From assembly GCA_963971425.1 (NCBI GenBank), contig OZ020515.1:4456678-4520677 (forward strand): DNA of 64,000 nt, read 5' to 3'. Position numbers and translations under genes: made by a program. Positions 22,701 through 31,926 of this stretch are shown piece after piece. The DNA is from Bryoerythrophyllum caledonicum. Lineage: Eukaryota; Streptophyta; Bryopsida; Pottiales; Pottiaceae. Under the pieces are notes generated by a model. It was not told the origin of the DNA, did no database searches, and saw nothing but the letters and a program-made list of their open reading frames with translations. Position 1 is the stretch's first letter. Every line of letters begins with the position of its first letter.

Positions 22701-25698
22701 CTCTATTTTAAGTAAATCGTAACCTTTTGGTACCGAGAGGTTTTAATGTGACTCCCGAATGACCACATGATCTAAATACATCTTGAAAAAACGAACCGCT
22801 GGAGGGCTTGATTTTTGTTCTTGGTCCGAGGACCTTTTCACTGCCCTCCGAGAGGTCCTATATTGGTCCGCACATGATATAATTAAAGGTGAGAAAACGT
22901 AACGCTGGAGGGGGATGTTCACTGTCCTCGGACCGAGAGCCTTTACACCACCCTCCGAGATGTCACACCGCAGACCTCAAATGATATAAATACAAGGTGA
23001 GAAAACGTAACGCCGGAGGGGGATGTTCACTGTCCTCGGACCGAGAGCCTTTACACCACCCTCCGAGATGTTACACCGTAGACCTCAAATGATATAAATA
23101 CAAGGTGAGAAAACGTAACGCCGGAGGGGGATGTTCACTGTCCTCAGACCGAGAGCCTTTACACCACCCTCCAAGATGTCACACCATTGTCTACACAAGA
23201 TATAATTTCTAGGTGTCAATGTGCTTTGCTAAAAGGGCCAGAATTTTGTTCTTGGTTTGAGGATAACCAATGTGGTCCTCTAGGGTGTAATGTCTTGGTC
23301 CTCAACAAAATGCATTGTAACAATGAATCAATGACAAAATCAAATTCAGCTTGTACCTGATCTAGAAAATCCTTCCCCAACCGTGGATCGGCAACTGCGG
23401 AGAGCTTGCTGAGCCGTTTGATCAATTTCGACTTCTTCACAGCCATTGCTTCTTCCACCTTTGACCTTAGCTCTACACCGGTTCCTTTGCCATTCATTCT
23501 AAACTCGATGCGTTCAGTTGACGCTACCTCTTGTAATTCATCCTGTATTTCTGCGTATCAGCCTCTCAATGAAAACTAAATTGTGACAACCTCTTAATAT
23601 CGTTGTGGTAGTTTACTTACATGAAATAGAATCTTCACCAATTGATTTGACGGAATTGGATACCAGGTATCTCTTTTGAGCCTGAGACACTTGCTGTAGA
23701 CCTTCTCCGGTATCAAATCCTTGAAGTACGTTATGTCGCGTTGACCAAAAATACTCACTCTGTCTAACTCATGCATCGTGTTCGTCTTCACATGTGCTTT
23801 CTCTGTAGCCCTGTTTTGAAGTTCAAGCACGATGGTTAGAATTTGGGAAGAGAGAATTCAAAACCACACACTTACAACATACTTATTCACCGCGTCCATT
23901 GCTTTCAGAATCTTTGGAAAGCCGCCTGGCGTGATGTTGAGCATGATGGTCTCGGGCTGGCCATTGCTGCGTGTAAAAAACAAATCGCCACTCCTTTTTT
24001 CATCGATGAACGACTTCCAAGCATCATGACGGTGGTTGCCATCGTAGATGAAGAACATTTTGCCGCTCAAATCACCTAGATCAGGGTCATCCTTCAGCTT
24101 CGCTTCGAACTCCTTGTTCACCGACTTCCAATTTGGCGACCACTGATCCTCTATCTCACTTGACACTTCCATCTTTTCTCCATCCTTCCCTGTTAATGCA
24201 ACATAGAAGACAGATGTGCCTAATCGATATCCATGCTCAAAACTATCCTGCAAGTTGAACTTGTCAGCCAATTGGACACCACGAAGTTCTGGCATTGGCA
24301 CCATGCGACATAGGGGCACGCGCAGTCTTGAAAACTTCTCCTGTGGCTGTTGGCGCATCAGAGTGATGGCGGCAAAGGAGTCCGGGTTGTAGAGCACCCC
24401 ATCCGCTTCTCAATCTCCGCAACATCTATTTCAGCCTCCGTGCCCAAGTTCTCCTCTTCCTCTTCCTCTTCCTCTTCCTCTTCTCTTTCTCGAACCGCCT
24501 TACGTCTCTTCCTCTTCTTTGTCTCTGCTGTGCCGACTACATCTTGTTGCAAACCGAGGGTAACCATGGCCAAAGCAGCTACTGCGGTGCCATTCACACT
24601 GTCGGCTATGGCGTCTCTCACTTTGTCACGCTCAGGGCCATTGGCATCTCCGTCGGTCACCTCTCTCTCGACGTCGATGTTTGCCGCTACTTCCTCCATA
24701 TGAATGTCTTCTGCCATGGCCGCCTCTTGCCTGGGCTCCCATTCACCGTCCTCCTCTCTCTTGTCACCATCAGGTTGCGCCATCGCTGCTATGGCCACCT
24801 CTTGCGGCTTGCTGACCTGCTCTACCATAGCCACCTCTTGGATCAGCCCTCTCACACAGCCCTCACACACTTGCCCTCTCACAAACCTCCCCTCTTCCTA
24901 ATCTCCCCACTCACAGACCTCCTCTCTCCCCTGTCACAGACCTCCCCTCTACCCAATCTCCCCCCTCACAGACCTCTCCTCTCCCCAATCTCCCCTCTCA
25001 CAGACCTCCCCTCTCCCCAATCTCCCCTCTCACTCACCTCCCCTTTTGACCTAAACCCTAAATCTAATATTTCTAAATCCATAGTGGGGACACATTATAT
25101 ATCACCTGGTTATTTTATATGTATCACCCAGATCTAATATGAATGTCCAACTGGTATTGCATGGGTATTACCTACTTCAAATTTTAAAGATGATAGAAAG
25201 TCCATGTCGTATACTAATTATATACAAAACTGACCATAGAGTGCGGTACCACTCTAGATCTAGATCTAGATCTTGGCCAACTAAACATCTATCATTGAAG
25301 TACGGTCCATTACGAGTACCAATTCTCAGGCCTTCTTTGAACAATGACTCAGTGCACACAAGTATTCCACTCGGTGATATTGATGACCGCTTTTCATGAG
25401 TTGGGTAACATACCTGAGTCTCTTCCACGCGGATTAGGTCGATCACCATTGTCGGCTCAATAGTAACATCTGCTACCATTGAAGTGCCTGTCACGTCTAA
25501 GGGAGTGATATCCATTGTTTCTTGCACATCTGCTTCGGCAATGGGGGCTACGCTTCTTACCGTTGTGGTAACCGGTAACTTAGCAAACTCCCCTCCTAGC
25601 CGTCGCTTCGTAGCACCTATGTCCACCGCCCTCATCGCCTTCTCCATCTCCTTCCGCCGTCGTCGTGTAATTGCACCTCCCTCTGCGTGTGTATCCAT
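19736..25698 (-). CDS. ParB-like plus permuted DNA methyltransferase-like protein (MULE cargo)
   Basis: Proposed exons on the minus strand: 25698-25414, about 24882-24398, about 24397-23876, about 23811-23621, 23542-23357, 22309-22106, 22030-20344, 20275-about 20028 and about 19957-19736. Most splice sites are GT-AG; 20344/20275 join in phase. Exon 2 has a basic cluster KKRKRRK and an acidic run. Exon 3 carries the ParB/sulfiredoxin-like core FIYDGNHRHDAWKSF. Exon 7 holds a Lys/Glu-rich linker, then VDLIIAEIPDN in the place of methyltransferase motif IV (D/N/S-PP-Y). The exon 7/8 junction encodes NLVVDMTANVG and GRNIVALEAD, matching the late motif I (DPFxGSGTT...GRxxxGxE) of permuted N6-adenine/N4-cytosine methyltransferases. 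The missing DPPY argues against normal catalysis. Exons 2 and 3 are in different frames near 24397, which suggests a frameshift. Function is inferred from motifs only. Confidence 0.72.
22880..23205. repeat. ~108-bp tandem repeat with CTCGGACCGAG palindrome, intronic
   Basis: Three units start near 22887, 22996 and 23103 (GGTGAGAAAACGTAACGC). Each contains CCTCGGACCGAGAG, or a one-base variant in the third unit. Isolated copies of the palindrome occur upstream at 22488-22500 and 22582-22594. All lie in the intron between the exons starting at 22309 and ending at 23357 of the ParB-methyltransferase gene. Confidence 0.85.
24880..25050. repeat. CT-rich ~30-bp tandem repeat
   Basis: About five units of CTCACAGACCTCCCCTCT plus CCCCAATCTCC fill the gap between the first two exons of the minus-strand gene. 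It is probably intronic; a clear acceptor for exon 2 was not identified within it. Confidence 0.75.
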
Positions 25699-26283
25699 AT
25701 ATGCTGAATGAAAGTTCTGCTCATCGTGCCAATCATTTATACCCTGCTCAAAAAATTAGGGCTATTTGCAATTTCCTTCATGTTCTACCTATGTTCCCTT
25801 CATAATGTCTTGGCACGTACGGGTTAATATCATCTGTCCTTATTAAGGCCGCCAACAATTTCCTATCTTGAAATAGAGATATGTGTTGTACTCTTTGAAG
25901 TCCATTATTTGTTCTTGGATATTATTGAAGGGTTCTATTTCAAACATAGTTGTATTCTTTACAAAACAAACACTTGCGCCGACTTCATTATCCTTCTTAA
26001 AGCAAGACTCGCCAAATGTGACACTGACTCGAGACAGCTGGCTCTCAAATAATGGAAGAGTACAGCTGCCCTAAGTTCACTCGGTGGTTAGCTACAGCTG
26101 TTGCATCTAATCTTGAATTCAATTCAAATTATTTTTTAGAACGTCTACTCTAAGCAGTGACAAACGCCGTCTTCTGGACCAAACCCCTTTTTAAATCCTT
26201 TGACTATTATGTATAATTCTTGCCCCGCTCCATATTTATACACTTTCTTCAGTTTGGTCTACCGTTCTTGTCTTGATTTTCCC
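25699..26283. promoter_or_regulatory. Divergent promoter region of MULE genes
   Basis: This 585-bp gap separates two head-to-head genes. On the minus strand a TATAAAT box lies at about 25741-25735, roughly 40 bases before the ATG at 25698. On the plus strand CATATTTATAC at 26231-26241 precedes the ATG at 26284 by about 45 bases. The arrangement would couple transcription of transposase and cargo. Promoter activity is inferred from position and motif only. Confidence 0.5.
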
Positions 26284-29200
26284 ATGGCTCCCGCTACTCC
26301 ATCTAGCTTGTCTTCGATGGCTATACTTCGTACTACTGGTAGTGGCGATCCCGTTGCCTATCCTTTGAATGAGGAGGGTATTGCCACTGTCACTAGTGCC
26401 GCATTGAGTGTTAGATTTAGTTTTCATCAGGAAAGTATTTGTGTCGAGGAGGAGGTTTATGACGATGATTGCTTGTCTCTGCTGTATACTACACCTAGTC
26501 AGGCAGTTGTGAACAATGATTTTTACAAGGAATGGAAACTTCGCAAGGGTCGATATAGGGTATATGGTCGCGTAGATTTAGATATCACTCCGTCATCCAT
26601 TGACCTTACCCCTCGTCAGTCCACGACATGTAGCATGCAGATACCTCCTCCAGCTCTCCTGAAGGTCAAGATTGAGCCAGGCACCGAATCTGTCACTATT
26701 CTCTCTTCAGATGATGAGGACACTATCCCTAGTACATGCCCCCCAAAGTTAACTGATCTCATGTCGTGTCATCGTCATTCTGTTTCGTCTATTCCGACTA
26801 CTTCCTATCCACCCAATTCTTGTCCTCCAAAAGATCAAAGTATTTCTGGAATTGTCAGTGTTATTGAGAGTCTCAAGCGGTTGTCCACCCGTGTTGGCGG
26901 CAAGAATCCACTGAAGAAACTGAACTTTGATGTCATTCCACACCAACATGTGAGCTGTCTCCCTGCCGATTTCAACAACAACGTGGTCTTCGAACTGCCT
27001 CCTGTTCGACCGTCGGCTTCTTCCACCCAGGCACGTAATATGCATGGGATGGACAAGCGATACGATTGACACGTCTGGACGAAGACGATCACGTCAAACA
27101 TCATGAACGACGATGGCCTCCACTTTCGGACTTCCAAGTGCGTTGGTCATTTGCAATGCGACAACGTTGATTGCGAATACCTCCAACGAGTTAATCGATT
27201 ATCGGACGTGAATGAGAGGGAGTTCAATGGAATGACGTCAGTGTCATTAGAGGTAGGTCAAATAGCCCCTAAGAACACGCTACTCTGCAAGATCTGCGGA
27301 GATCCTCCGGTGTGTGTTGCCACATGTGATGCTATGGTGTACTACGTTAGTGGTAAGCAAAACTGCACCCGTGCTTGTATTCACTTAGGTGTACATAAAC
27401 ATCCTGTTAAGATAGGTGATTACCGTGATGTTAAGGAGAAGATCAGTAGTCTTATTAGTGAGCAGGTAGAGAAAACTCCACAGGCAACCAAGAGTGCCGT
27501 TGTGTTGGAAGCGAGCAAGGAGCTGCTTGGAGATTTCCTGCTTCGGGAAGATGGCGACCCTCGAAAGACCTTGACTGTCGAGGAGCTAGCTCCCTTGTTA
27601 GACAAATGCAAAGACATGGGATCTCCTAGCATCCGAAACAAGGTGGTCACATTCCGGTATCTAAAGAGGTACGGTGTCATGGATGCCATCTTAAAATTGC
27701 GCTCGGTAAGTTCCTGGGCGTTTGTGCAGAATAGCAAGTTCCCAAGTCAAGGTTCAGAGACAGCTGTGGGAGAAGAATCCAAGGTCTTTGTCTTTAAGAT
27801 GTCAGAGGTTGGCTCGGGCTCTGGCGTCGATCTTGTGAAGCGGATGCAACCGGGCAATGACTTGGATAATGCATGGATGATGTTCGACCACGTACAACGC
27901 TTGGCGGAGTGGACAACAATGGGATGTCATGTTTACGACGCAACGTACCGGAGGGTGATGACCATCGCATGCTGCGACTTGATGTCTGAGGATAAAGACG
28001 CACAAATTCTTTTCTGGAATAACTTGAATGACGTCATGCGTCGACACGGTGTGGAGAAGCCGGATTTTAAGGGATTTATGGCGGATGGTGCTCAGGCAAA
28101 CTGGAATGCAGTAAGAGCTGTATACGGAGGTGGCAAAGTCATGACGGACAAGGAGCGAACATGCCTTTTCCACTGGGTACAAAGTATGGTTAAGTACACG
28201 GAGAAGTGGATCGCCGAAGAATTTCAGGAGCAGCATAAGAGACTCTGTAAGCAGTATAGGGAAGCTACGGACATGGAGAATGCCGATAGACTATACGATG
28301 CGCTTCAAGTGTGGTACAGGATATCTGGAGTTGTATTTGAGAAAGGTTTTGAGGCCATGTCTAGTTGGCTTGTATGGTGGCACTTCAGATATCGCCAATG
28401 GGGTGGATTCATGACCAAGGTATGACATATGCTTCTTCATTTCTGTACGTTATACAATGAGTCATTTTCTTCCTTCATCTTTGGTTTCTTACTCATCGTT
28501 GCTTTATTGTAGAACATGTCCGCCGATGAACTAGCCGAGATGCCTTCTTGCAATCTAGCAGAGACAGTGCATAACAAGTGGAAGCAAGCCTCTGGAAACC
28601 GAGGGGTAGACTTATACGTCGCCACCGTAGACGACTATGTACGCGGATCCCTCCAAGTTGTTAACTATCACCAATTTTTAAAAGGCGACGTTGGTGGGAC
28701 GAGTCCTAGCAAGGATGAACTAAAGCTTAGAGTGGCCGAGAGAAAGGCTCAAAGGACGGGTGACCCTAGCGTCTTAAAGGACTCTATGTTGCAAATGCCG
28801 GGGGCGGCGGAATTCTGTACTCGCACAACAAACAAGGCTGGTGAAGAGGTATTTGGCTCACGGAAGCGTAAGCCAAACATGCCTGTCGGTGCTGATGATG
28901 AGTCACACCGACCGGATAAAGTAAACTTCTCTCGACCTCGCCATACTTCCAGACCACTAGGTACTTCTACAAATCCTTTGCCCATTATTGACGAAGGCAA
29001 CGGTGTTGCTGATGACGAGGATGTCGTTGGCGGATATAGCGTTTTTGATGATGATGTGTCTCCCACGCGACCAAGACCTGTAACACCGTTGGCGTCTCCA
29101 GTCTTCAGAGCTAGTTTGCGTCGCGTCACATCGGTGCAAGAAACTCATGTTCAGTTGACAGAGTGGCATATTGCACGTTTGCCGAAGAATTCTGCGAAGG

Positions 29201-30027
29201 CTTGTTGGGCACAACGCTCGATATCAAAGAAGAAATTTGAGGAGAAGATTGTCAAGGGTAGGAAGGCAACTCCGGCACCAACATACACTGGTTTTTATCG
29301 TCACCCAAAGAAAAATGTCTTAGAGACAATGGATTTCTACTTTTGCAACGATGACATTGAACGGTGTGTGAAGGGTACGAGGCGGCTATGGGTAGTTCAA
29401 TACAAAAAGGGCCAGGATAGGCCTCCAATCCCGGATGTATGGCCTGTCATGGTGGGTACTAATCTGACCCGTGGCGAGATTGAGGATCTTGAAGCAGCTG
29501 GATTTCAACTCCCGCAAAAGCAGCAAGTTTCTCCTAGACGCCTATTTACTAACGACAGACCTCCGAGAGACTTGAGTTCTATCCCAGTACCATCGGACGC
29601 GTCTAGAGTTCCGGCAAAGAGGGATGGTAAGGCGGTGAAGCGCACCTCAAAAGTGCGTAACGAGAAACAAAGGAAGTCCATGGGGTCTGTTGATTCCCTC
29701 ATTGCTTCTATCAAAGCTGTGAGGATGCTCCCAGGACCCGGTTTAGGGTGTCACATTTCTCTCCTCTCTTACGGTGCTCAGCCCGAAGCTACTACATACT
29801 CCGTAACAGTGAGTGCATTTCCTCATTGTTCGTGCCCAGCATTCACGAAGACTTGGAAGGCATTCCGTGGGAAGAGCCAATACTCTCATTGTAAACATCT
29901 CTACTACATCCTTCTCACGATTTGTGGATTTCAACCAACTGTTGACTTCATCCATGCTTCTACCCTTAGTTGGAACGAGGTCAAACAAGTTCTTGAACAC
30001 GGCATTCTAACTCATTCTTGGTCTTAG
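26284..30027 (+). CDS. MULE transposase with GCM/FLYWCH-like and SWIM fingers
   Basis: ATG 26284 (CCATGG context) is preferred over the upstream frame start at 26200 because a TATA-like box lies between them. Exon 1 is 26284-28419 and exon 2 is 28513-30027, joined in phase. Order: a N-terminal region with VKIEPG and VTILSSDDED; a FRTSKCVGHLQC segment with further Cys, resembling GCM/FLYWCH zinc-binding domains; the DDE core with VYDATY (first Asp), FMADGAQAN (second Asp) and CLFHW (the C2H signature); LAETVHNKWK with the probable catalytic Glu just after the intron; and a C-terminal SWIM finger (HCSCPAF ... HCKH). An in-frame TGA at 27067-27069 probably arose from CGA and would split this copy's protein, leaving a 27103-30027 product that keeps the core. 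Mutator membership fits the 9-bp target duplication. Confidence 0.82.
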
Positions 30028-30289
30028 TCCAGTTCCTTAGTGTTTATCCTATAGTCAACCTACATAAACCCTTTTTATTTGTTCTAGAGCAAGTGTTCAA
30101 ATTTAATTATGTATAGATTTTCATGGAGGCCTCCCATATATAAATATATTCCTTCTATTAAAAGATGTTCTTTGATTGGTTATACGGTAAAATCTCTAGG
30201 CGCCAAGATGTCTCGATAAATTTTCATGGTACAGAAGGTCACTGTAAAACCTTTCTGGTACCAAAAGGTCACCGAATAACCTCGTGTTA

Positions 30290-30395
30290 CGAAGAGGTCA
30301 CAGTGAAACCTCTCGGTACCGAGAGGTCACGGTGAGACCTCTCGGTACCGAGAGGTCACGGTGAAACCTCTCGGTACCAAAAGGTCACAGTATAA
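30290..30395. repeat. Tandem palindromes CTCTCGGTACCGAGAG
   Basis: Two perfect CTCTCGGTACCGAGAG palindromes, each followed by GTCACGGTGA, plus degenerate flanking units from about 30225, lie 260 bp inside the right MULE end. Related sequence occurs near 19430-19560 and 22729. Candidate subterminal transposase-binding repeats. Confidence 0.8.
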
Positions 30396-30609
30396 TCCAA
30401 TATGTATTTCAAGTTTTTCAAAAAGAGACCACAATTACCGTAATTAGGACCGCGGTATGAGGTTCCAAAATTGCCATAAACATAGTCAGAATAATTAAAT
30501 TCCATTAAATATATATGTTATTCTATAATTATTCTAATAATATTTGAATCTTTATCGAATAAACCAAGAATATTAGAATATTTTTGGCTCTCCATGGCTG
30601 AAATCTCTG

Positions 30610-30657
30610 CTCACCGCTCTCCGCTCTCCGCTCTTAGCTCATGAACAAGCCTCCCTC
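30610..30657 (-). repeat. Right terminal inverted repeat of MULE
   Basis: Its reverse complement begins GAGGGAGGCTTGTTCATGAGC and continues with GCGGAGA heptamers as at the left end. The element stops at 30657 directly before the GGGTTACGT duplication. Confidence 0.88.
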
Positions 30658-30666
30658 GGGTTACGT
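30658..30666. repeat. Right 9-bp target duplication GGGTTACGT
   Basis: Exact copy of 15090-15098. The gypsy gag sequence resumes directly after it with GCACCTTTCAAATGG, which matches 57678 onward. Confidence 0.93.
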
Positions 30667-31263
30667 GCACCTTTCAAATGGTCTTGGGCTTGTTGAGGGT
30701 AGTTCCCTGGTGGAAAGGGCATGGGAATTACCTTGTCCGGTCTACGACATACTTGGGTAGGGTGATTACCCCCGCAGTTACCGCATACCACCCCACTTTC
30801 GACCCAACATTGCCCCGGTGCGTGTCTTTTGCTCACGGGTGATGGATCTCATACCGTGGTCTCGGAGGTCCCCCATAACCTTGGCTTGGAGATGCATAGC
30901 CTTGAGGCACGTAGCTAGTTACCGCCGGTGGTTGGTTCCTATAGGGAGGCACATACGGAGGTTGAGTGGCTTGGTGCTGGGGTGGTGCCACTGGAGTGGT
31001 GCAAAAAGGGCTGGTGTGGCCTGGTTGACCACATTGAGTGCACCATAAGCCCGAAGCATGTCTACCGGACTCTATGGGTGGAAGTGTGGGATTAGGGACT
31101 TGGTTCTTAATCAACAAGGCCATTTGGTCTTGCATGGCCTTGATTTGTTGAGCTAATTGATCCTGGAAGCCCTATTGGCCTTGGAGGATTTCATTCTTCA
31201 TTTCCTCCTTCCATGTGCCCCGCTCTCCATGATAGGTGAGCTCAGGAAGAGCTACTGGTGGCC
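30667..31263 (-). pseudogene. gag: Gypsy element 1 gag, zinc-knuckle part
   Basis: Contains a CCHC zinc knuckle (CTQCGQPGHTSPFC) followed by a Cys-rich stretch (CGNCGGNHPTQVC), matching copy 3 at 57690-58270. An in-frame TAG at 31172-31174 occurs at the same place in copy 3. The match to copy 3 ends exactly at 31263 (CTACTGGTGGCC), where the hAT-type end begins. Confidence 0.88.
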
Positions 31264-31499
31264 CAGGGTTGTCTATTGTGTCGTGACGGGGACAATTTCC
31301 GTCACAATGTCACGATGTCACGACACAATGACGGCATGACATTGTGACGGATCGTGACTTTACTGTGATGGGGCCATTTTGATGGCAGAAAACACAATTT
31401 TCACATTTACCTCTGGAGAGACACGTTGGATGCAGAAAGGAATCTGCATGCCACATGTGCAGACATGTCATCAACTGCGGTAAATTCATGTTGCAATAA

Positions 31500-31765
31500 T
31501 TTTCAGCTTAGGTCGAAGGAGTGTCCGCGCCAATCCGCGCCTGACTCCGTCATCGAAGGCTGTCCGCGGGCAGTCCGCGGGCAGTCTGTGGCCCTTCCGC
31601 GCTCAGTCCGCTCCTAGTCCGCGCTCAGTCCACGGCCAGTCCGAACCACTGTCGCTTGTAGTCCGCGGCAGTCCGTGGCAGTCCGCGGGCTGTCTCGGGC
31701 TGTCCGGGGCTGTCCGCGGCTACGTCCGCTGCTAGTCCGCGCCCCAACCGCGCTTGCTCCATTTG
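31500..31765. repeat. CAGTCCGCG array upstream of hAT promoter
   Basis: About 20 degenerate copies of CAGTCCGCG-type decamers, some as GGCTGTCCG, fill the 250 bases before a TATAAAA box at 31774-31780. The array at 35400-35740 has the same motif in the reverse orientation. Confidence 0.8.
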
Positions 31766-31773
31766 AATTTCAG

Positions 31774-31780
31774 TATAAAA
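31774..31780 (+). promoter_or_regulatory. TATA box of hAT transposase
   Basis: CAGTATAAAATAG lies directly after the GC-rich array and about 150 bases before the likely transposase start at 31927. Confidence 0.5.
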
Positions 31781-31926
31781 TAGTGCCGTTCCAAGGCGAT
31801 GGTGCTTAATCCTGCATAGTGGCTTTTAAGACCTTGGATTCTTTGTACAAGAATGCATTGCTTGAAATCCCATTGCTGAGGAGGGAATTGCTGACACGTA
31901 GTTAGCTTTGAGTTCAGTGCGACTCC

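Larger units (their letters stand above)
15099..30657. mobile_element. 15.6-kb MULE with ParB-methyltransferase cargo
   Basis: The boundaries are exact: flanking gypsy gag is interrupted between 15098 and 30667 with a 9-bp duplication. The ends are imperfect inverted repeats of about 49 bp. The plus-strand transposase has Mutator-type features (DDE core with C2H motif, SWIM finger). The second gene, on the minus strand, is a ParB plus methyltransferase-like fusion. The left arm carries a captured SERK-like receptor kinase fragment. At 15,559 bp the element is long for a MULE. The transposase has one in-frame TGA and the cargo gene one frame break, so this copy may not be autonomous. Confidence 0.9.
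7413..31263 (-). mobile_element. Ty3/gypsy element 1, interrupted twice
   Basis: The 3' LTR starts at 7413 (TGTCAGCCAAATAAACC, compare TGTGAGCCAAATAAACC in the other copies). Minus-strand pol, protease and gag follow. The MULE at 15099-30657 splits gag, and an exact 9-bp duplication lets the two gag parts be matched to the uninterrupted copy near 57670. Gag is cut again after 31263 by the hAT-type end. The rest of gag and the 5' LTR are not in the window. Several nonsense changes relative to copies 2 and 3 show that this is the oldest of the three copies. Confidence 0.9.

Noticed and set aside
24421..24490. Microsatellite CTCTTC as a separate repeat feature
   Set aside because: It is the coding sequence of the glutamate run in exon 2 of the minus-strand ParB-methyltransferase gene.
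15099..30657. KDZ/Zisupton or other SWIM-bearing transposon class
   Set aside because: The SWIM finger alone would allow it, but the C2H motif between the second Asp and the Glu, the GCM/FLYWCH-like N-terminus, the 9-bp duplication and gene capture fit Mutator-like elements better.
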